Shown one piece after another: positions 20,509 through 24,068 of a DNA stretch of 24,068 bases. The notes beneath the pieces were generated by a model. That model had not been told where the DNA came from. It saw nothing but the letters and a program-made list of their open reading frames with translations, and did no database searches. Origin of the DNA: a virus; the IMG/VR virus record IMGVR_UViG_3300031753_000285, positions 1 to 24,068 of that record; one strand, written 5' to 3'. Numbering within the stretch: the first letter of the stretch is position 1; each line of letters opens with the position of its first letter. A program made the position numbers and the translations under genes.

Positions 20509-20631
20509 TCGTATGCCATTGTGGCACTAATCTGCTTGATTTTTGCCACATTTCGACGCAATACACCATTCCAGTGGTTGCTGGGGAGCCCAAAATCCCC
20601 TGGACGCGGCATTTTTCTTGGTTAGCAAACC
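20509..20631. promoter_or_regulatory. Divergent late-gene promoter region with TGTGGCA boxes
   Basis: 123 bp between terL (left) and the scaffold gene (right). It contains ATTGTGGCAC (20518-20527), TGCCA/TGGCA dyad halves around it, and an inverted box TGCCACA (20544-20550). TTGATT at 20536-20541 is a possible rightward -35 with only a weak CAATAC -10. This is the natural place for late-gene control. Confidence 0.45.
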
Positions 20632-21648
20632 ATGGCAGAGGAGAATCAGAACTCCCAGGTAGTCGAAAAACCGGCGGAACCCGCTCCGGTCGAACCGGAC
20701 ATCGACAATCTGCTCGAGACAATCCCAGACTTAAAAGACCTCTTCGGTGAGTCTGGACAACCGGAGCAAAAGCCCACAGAAGCACCTTTAAAGGAATCAG
20801 GTGCTTCGGAGACCGTAGCTGAGGTCGAAATTCCAGAGGGACTCAAGCCCGAAGAACCAACCGCAGAGCCGGAACCCAAAAAAGAGGATATTTTGTCCGA
20901 ATCGGTCCAGAAACGGATCGATAAGCTAACCGCACAGAAGAAAACCGCCGAGGAACGCGCCACTAATCTCCAGACTGAACTTAACGACCTGAAATCGAAG
21001 TTCGTCGCGCCACCACCTGTTGCTCCCACGGCTGCAAGTCCATTATCTGATATCGAGAGCGATACCGATCTTGCAGCCAAGATTAACCATATCCAAGAGG
21101 CCAAAACCTGGTGTATCCAGCATTTGGACGGTGGCGAGGTAGATAAAGGTGACGGGACCAGGCAATGGCTGGAGGGCAATGTTGTTAAAAGCATCCTGGC
21201 CAACGCTGAGCTCATGCTTTCCAAGCATGTGCCGGAACGCAAGGAGTTCATCGCTAACAAGCGTGTTTTCGACGGCGAAGCGCAGCGGCAATACCCTGCG
21301 TTGTTCAAGGAAGGCACCGAGGCTAACAAGACCTACAACCAGTGGCTGAAGGTTTTTCCTGAGTGCCGGCGTTACCCTGATATTTCGTTGATTATCGGGG
21401 ATGCGATCGTAGGACAAAAGATTCGACTTGATAGGGCAAAGGCTCAAAACGGCAAAGTTCCAAATGGCAGTCAGCCTCTGGCGCCTCCTGCGCCTGCGGC
21501 CTCTCCAAGAGTTCCGCAAACCAGAACGCCGAGTGGCCAGCAACTTGCCGAAGCTTTCGCGAGTGATCCAAACGCAGCCCTAAACAGTTTCGTGGATTCG
21601 CTTATTGAAGGCGCAGCCGCTCAGCGAGCAGCAGCAGCCAAGAAATAA
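20632..21648 (+). CDS. Scaffolding protein
   Basis: 338 aa directly before the capsid gene (stop TAA immediately followed by ATG). An acidic disordered N-terminus (KPAEPAPVEPDIDNLLETIP), a central coiled coil (SVQKRIDKLTAQKKTAEERATNLQTELNDLKSK), then a helical domain with HIQEAKTWCIQHLDGGEVDK and YPDISLIIGDAIVG, and an Ala-rich end. This resembles head scaffold proteins of SU10-type and related phages. It would template procapsid assembly and then leave. Confidence 0.82.
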   Translation: MAEENQNSQVVEKPAEPAPVEPDIDNLLETIPDLKDLFGESGQPEQKPTEAPLKESGASETVAEVEIPEGLKPEEPTAEPEPKKEDILSESVQKRIDKLTAQKKTAEERATNLQTELNDLKSKFVAPPPVAPTAASPLSDIESDTDLAAKINHIQEAKTWCIQHLDGGEVDKGDGTRQWLEGNVVKSILANAELMLSKHVPERKEFIANKRVFDGEAQRQYPALFKEGTEANKTYNQWLKVFPECRRYPDISLIIGDAIVGQKIRLDRAKAQNGKVPNGSQPLAPPAPAASPRVPQTRTPSGQQLAEAFASDPNAALNSFVDSLIEGAAAQRAAAAKK

Positions 21649-22689
21649 ATGCCCAGCTTAACTGAGCCGATTCAAGTCGGCAAACGCGAAGATTTCGCGG
21701 ATGTAATCGCTATGGTCGATTACAAGGACACCCCGTTTAGTTCGATGTGTCCGAAAGGCACCGAGCCAGCCAACACGATCTATGACTGGCAAATGGATGC
21801 ATACGATGCGCCCACTCTGGGTGGTATTGTTGATGGAGTCGATGTCGCAAACACTGACTACGTGAATCCTGCCAGCAAGCGGGCGAAAGCGCACGGGCGA
21901 ATCCAGAAGTTTCGCCAGGCGTTCATGGTCTCCGACATGGCGCAGAACGTCTCTGACGTCGCCGGCATTGGCAAACGCGGCGAAATGCAGCGGGCGGTTA
22001 AGAAGACAATCGTCCAACTTAAACGAAATATGGAGCTCACCTTCTGCTCGGACCAGGACAGCCAAGCAGATAACGGATCCACGCTGCCTTACCTGACTCG
22101 CGGGATCGGCGCCTGGGTTAATGCTGGCGAAGTTACCATCACAGACACTGGCACCGCTTGCCCGCCAGGGTTTGTTCCGCCAGCGGGAAGCGTCATCACT
22201 AAGACGACGGCGACCACAATCGAGAGTGACATCAATACTGCGATGGGATCAATTTACGCGCTAACCGGCCAGCAGAAGGACTTCGACCTGCTCGTTGGGA
22301 CGGCCCTAAAGCAGTTGTTTTCTAGCTTTGCCGCCTGGGTGCCTAGTGCAGTCACCACTGTCCCGTTGCGGCGGTATAACCAGGATTCGACCGCGAAGCA
22401 AATCATCAACACTGTCGACTTTTGGCAAGGCGATTTCGGCTCCGTGAAATTGATCTTGAGCCTGTTTCTCGGAGGTCTGCCGGGAGGAGCACCACCTATT
22501 CCTCAAAACATTGTGAATGGGCGCGGCTACTTCTGCGACTGGGATCAATTAGAGCTCCGTTACAATCGTATGCCAGGCTATCAGGAGAATCCTAACCTTG
22601 GCGGTGGACCGAGAGGCTATGTGGATGCTATCTGCGGGCTAGTTATATACAATCCTCTTGGCTTGGGGAAAATTGCACCAACCGCATAA
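21649..22689 (+). CDS. Major capsid protein, SU10/DUF5309 type (HK97 fold)
   Basis: 346 aa. The N-terminus REDFADVIAMVDYKDTPFSSMCPKG followed by EPANTIYDWQMDAYDAPTLG is a hallmark of the SU10-like major capsid family. QAFMVSDMAQNVSDVAGIG and KTIVQLKRNMELTFCSDQ form the spine-helix region, and the C-terminal GYFCDWDQLELRYNRMPGYQ completes the P-domain. HK97-fold shell protein; about 346 aa is typical. Starts directly after the scaffold stop. Confidence 0.92.
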   Translation: MPSLTEPIQVGKREDFADVIAMVDYKDTPFSSMCPKGTEPANTIYDWQMDAYDAPTLGGIVDGVDVANTDYVNPASKRAKAHGRIQKFRQAFMVSDMAQNVSDVAGIGKRGEMQRAVKKTIVQLKRNMELTFCSDQDSQADNGSTLPYLTRGIGAWVNAGEVTITDTGTACPPGFVPPAGSVITKTTATTIESDINTAMGSIYALTGQQKDFDLLVGTALKQLFSSFAAWVPSAVTTVPLRRYNQDSTAKQIINTVDFWQGDFGSVKLILSLFLGGLPGGAPPIPQNIVNGRGYFCDWDQLELRYNRMPGYQENPNLGGGPRGYVDAICGLVIYNPLGLGKIAPTA

Positions 22690-22708
22690 AAAAACCGCCT
22701 AGCGCCAA

Positions 22709-23056
22709 ATGATCACCGGTTGGGAGGACTTTGCTCGCGACCTTGGCCAGCTGTACGGCGAGGGTTTCGTAGCTGATTTCTGCCGGTCGATCTTGGACGA
22801 GGAAAAAGCAAAACAGGAAGTGGTTTATGGCTCGCAGCAACGTATCGCGGCTGCGAGCGCTCAGCTGGATAACTGCTGGGTAGACGGTCTGGGCGAACTG
22901 CATATGCGCCTGGATCCGACTGTCTATTTTTACTGGACGCAGCGCTACGGTCCACAGATCTGGAACGACAAAGACTTTGTCAGAAAGCTCAAGCGCGATA
23001 ACCCGAGCATCGCTTTGCATGCCCGAAGTCGCAAAACGATGGTCAGACGACCGTGA
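22709..23056 (+). CDS. Hypothetical head-region protein, 115 aa
   Basis: Helical N-terminus (WEDFARDLGQLYGEGFVADF), then aromatic elements (LRLDPTVYFYWTQRYGPQIWNDKDFVRKLKRDN) and a basic C-terminus. Its position between capsid and the 287-aa gene suggests a head-completion protein. It overlaps the next start as GTGA. Not recognised. Confidence 0.68.
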   Translation: MITGWEDFARDLGQLYGEGFVADFCRSILDEEKAKQEVVYGSQQRIAAASAQLDNCWVDGLGELHMRLDPTVYFYWTQRYGPQIWNDKDFVRKLKRDNPSIALHARSRKTMVRRP

Positions 23057-23916
23057 ACCCGCCAGTTTCGACGCAGCGCATTCTCTATTCGATTGCCAGA
23101 CGAGTGGGGCTCGAACCCACCGGCGACGATGCTAATCTTTCTCCCAGTAAAGCCAGAGAGATCCTCGAGTTCGTCGACACAAGACTCAAGGAAGCTTGGG
23201 AACTATACGATTTTTTGGAAACCACCCTCGTTGAAGAGCGGGCTTTTGCTCCGGATTACGATCCAACGGTGTCCTACAGCCAAGGTGATATTGTTTGGGA
23301 TTGGTGCTCGCGATTCTACTATCAGGCACTTGTCCCCACAATTGGCGGTAGTCTTCCCAATGCCGCAGTCTGGCAAGCAAACGTAAGTCCGCCTACGCGC
23401 ACGATACTGTTTCTGCAACCTGGGCACACTCCCATTGGGACTGCTTATACCGCCTGGAACAAGAATCCCTATACCGACATGAACAGGAATCGCATCCCGT
23501 TTTTGTTGTCTAATAACGGGCTTGAGTTCACGCTGTCGCCGGTTACCCAAACAATCTGGATCGAGTTCAGGATTCTTTACCCTGGCATCGGCTTAGACCA
23601 GTGGAATAGCACCGAGACTTATAACACCGGTGATGCTTGTTTTTACAATACGGACACCTATCTGAGCCTGATCGATAACAATCTGAACAATACGCCGCCG
23701 GCTGTCTCTGACGGAAACTGGCAGCAGTTTCGGATCCCGTGGGTGTTCCGCGGATTCGTCACGCAGGCAGCGTTCGCCGATACGCTGATTGTTTCCGGCC
23801 AGAATGAAAAGGCCCCTGACCAACTGCAGCAGGCTTACCAATTACTCTGGGGCGAATACGACAAGCAAACGATTCAGTCCGGACAGTTCACGGGATACTC
23901 AGCGAGGGTCGTCTAA
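23053..23916 (+). CDS. Head-tail region protein with carbohydrate-binding-like repeats
   Basis: 287 aa from GTG 23053 (GTGA overlap). The N-terminal ~60 residues (QRILYSIARRVGLEPTGDDA ... EFVDTRLKEAWELYDF) are helical and resemble a recurring phage head-tail start module. Two segments look like type 3/5/12 carbohydrate-binding repeats: YSQGDIVWDWCSRFYYQALVPTIG...W and YNTGDACFYNTDTYLSLIDN...W. The C-terminus ends LQQAYQLLWGEYDKQTIQSG. Likely a structural protein exposed on the particle; exact role unassigned. Confidence 0.7.
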   Translation: MNPPVSTQRILYSIARRVGLEPTGDDANLSPSKAREILEFVDTRLKEAWELYDFLETTLVEERAFAPDYDPTVSYSQGDIVWDWCSRFYYQALVPTIGGSLPNAAVWQANVSPPTRTILFLQPGHTPIGTAYTAWNKNPYTDMNRNRIPFLLSNNGLEFTLSPVTQTIWIEFRILYPGIGLDQWNSTETYNTGDACFYNTDTYLSLIDNNLNNTPPAVSDGNWQQFRIPWVFRGFVTQAAFADTLIVSGQNEKAPDQLQQAYQLLWGEYDKQTIQSGQFTGYSARVV

Positions 23917-24068
23917 TGCCGCTCACACCGAAAGGAAAAAAGATAAAAGCGGCGATGACCGAGCAATATGGTGAAAAAAAGGGTGAGGACGTTTTCTACG
24001 CTAGCAAAAACAAAGGCAAGATCACCGGCGTTGATCGGCCAAAGAAAAGGAAAGGATTAATGAACTGA
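23916..24068 (+). CDS. Small basic phage protein, 50 aa
   Basis: TAATG overlap with the preceding gene; its TGA is the last base triplet of the window. MPLTPKGKKIKAAMTEQYGE then KGEDVFYASKNKGKITGVD is a recognised small-protein pattern found in many tailed phages (LT.KG.KI...M...YG.KKGE.VFYAS.NKG.I.GV). Lys-rich, probably a helical DNA- or capsid-associated protein. Function unknown. Confidence 0.74.
   Translation: MPLTPKGKKIKAAMTEQYGEKKGEDVFYASKNKGKITGVDRPKKRKGLMN

Noticed and set aside
20342-20785. 147-aa minus-strand frame over the terL start
   Set aside because: It is out of frame with terL and antisense to the scaffold gene, with no family resemblance.
23104-23120. tRNA T-arm-like sequence (minus strand GTGGG-TTCGAGC-CCCAC)
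   Set aside because: The rest of a cloverleaf is absent, and the sequence encodes the conserved RRVGLEPT motif of the head-tail protein.

Overview
This window looks like most of one temperate tailed-phage genome (a prophage or assembled phage contig), mid-50s % GC by eye. Phage hallmarks are a tyrosine integrase, a RecT / RecB-like recombination module, a RepA-type AAA ATPase, large terminase, portal, scaffold and an SU10/DUF5309-type major capsid protein. The host is not stated. The integrase C-terminal style (GH...HYNNR...FFNIRP) resembles integrases I associate with Verrucomicrobia/Planctomycetes, so such a soil or water bacterium is my best but weak guess.

Layout. 1-1667 (minus): a collagen-like fibre gene running off the left edge and an HTH protein resembling small terminase subunits. 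1777-4614: an integration/regulatory zone with a ribbon-helix-helix protein, small unknown genes, the integrase and several palindromes. 4741-10943 (plus): an early operon with many 4-nt ATGA overlaps. It holds small unknowns, an excisionase-like HTH, a VRR-NUC nuclease, RecT, a RecB/Cas4-like nuclease with four Cys, small accessory genes, an AAA helicase-like ATPase and a CoiA-like nuclease. 10954-11088 is a dense cluster of inverted and direct repeats. 11106-12300 (plus) carries several reading-frame lesions. 12399-14920 (plus): HNH nuclease, zinc-ribbon protein and small unknowns, purine-rich on the plus strand up to about 13110. 20508-14839 (minus): large terminase, two-TM protein, portal, then small virion-type genes. 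20632-24068 (plus): scaffold, major capsid and head-completion genes, diverging from the terminase.

How the genes work together (inference). The integrase and excisionase-like HTH would control lysogeny. The nuclease/RecT module recombines DNA next to the ATPase, with the repeat cluster as a candidate origin. HNH, terminase and portal package DNA into heads built from scaffold and capsid protein.

Main oddities: a portal frame whose only well-placed start is ATT behind a perfect Shine-Dalgarno; a 34-bp tandem duplication at the nuclease/recT junction; a recurring perfect 16-bp palindrome inside genes; recurring TGTGGCA boxes in intergenic regions; and a nested hairpin cluster downstream of the replication genes.
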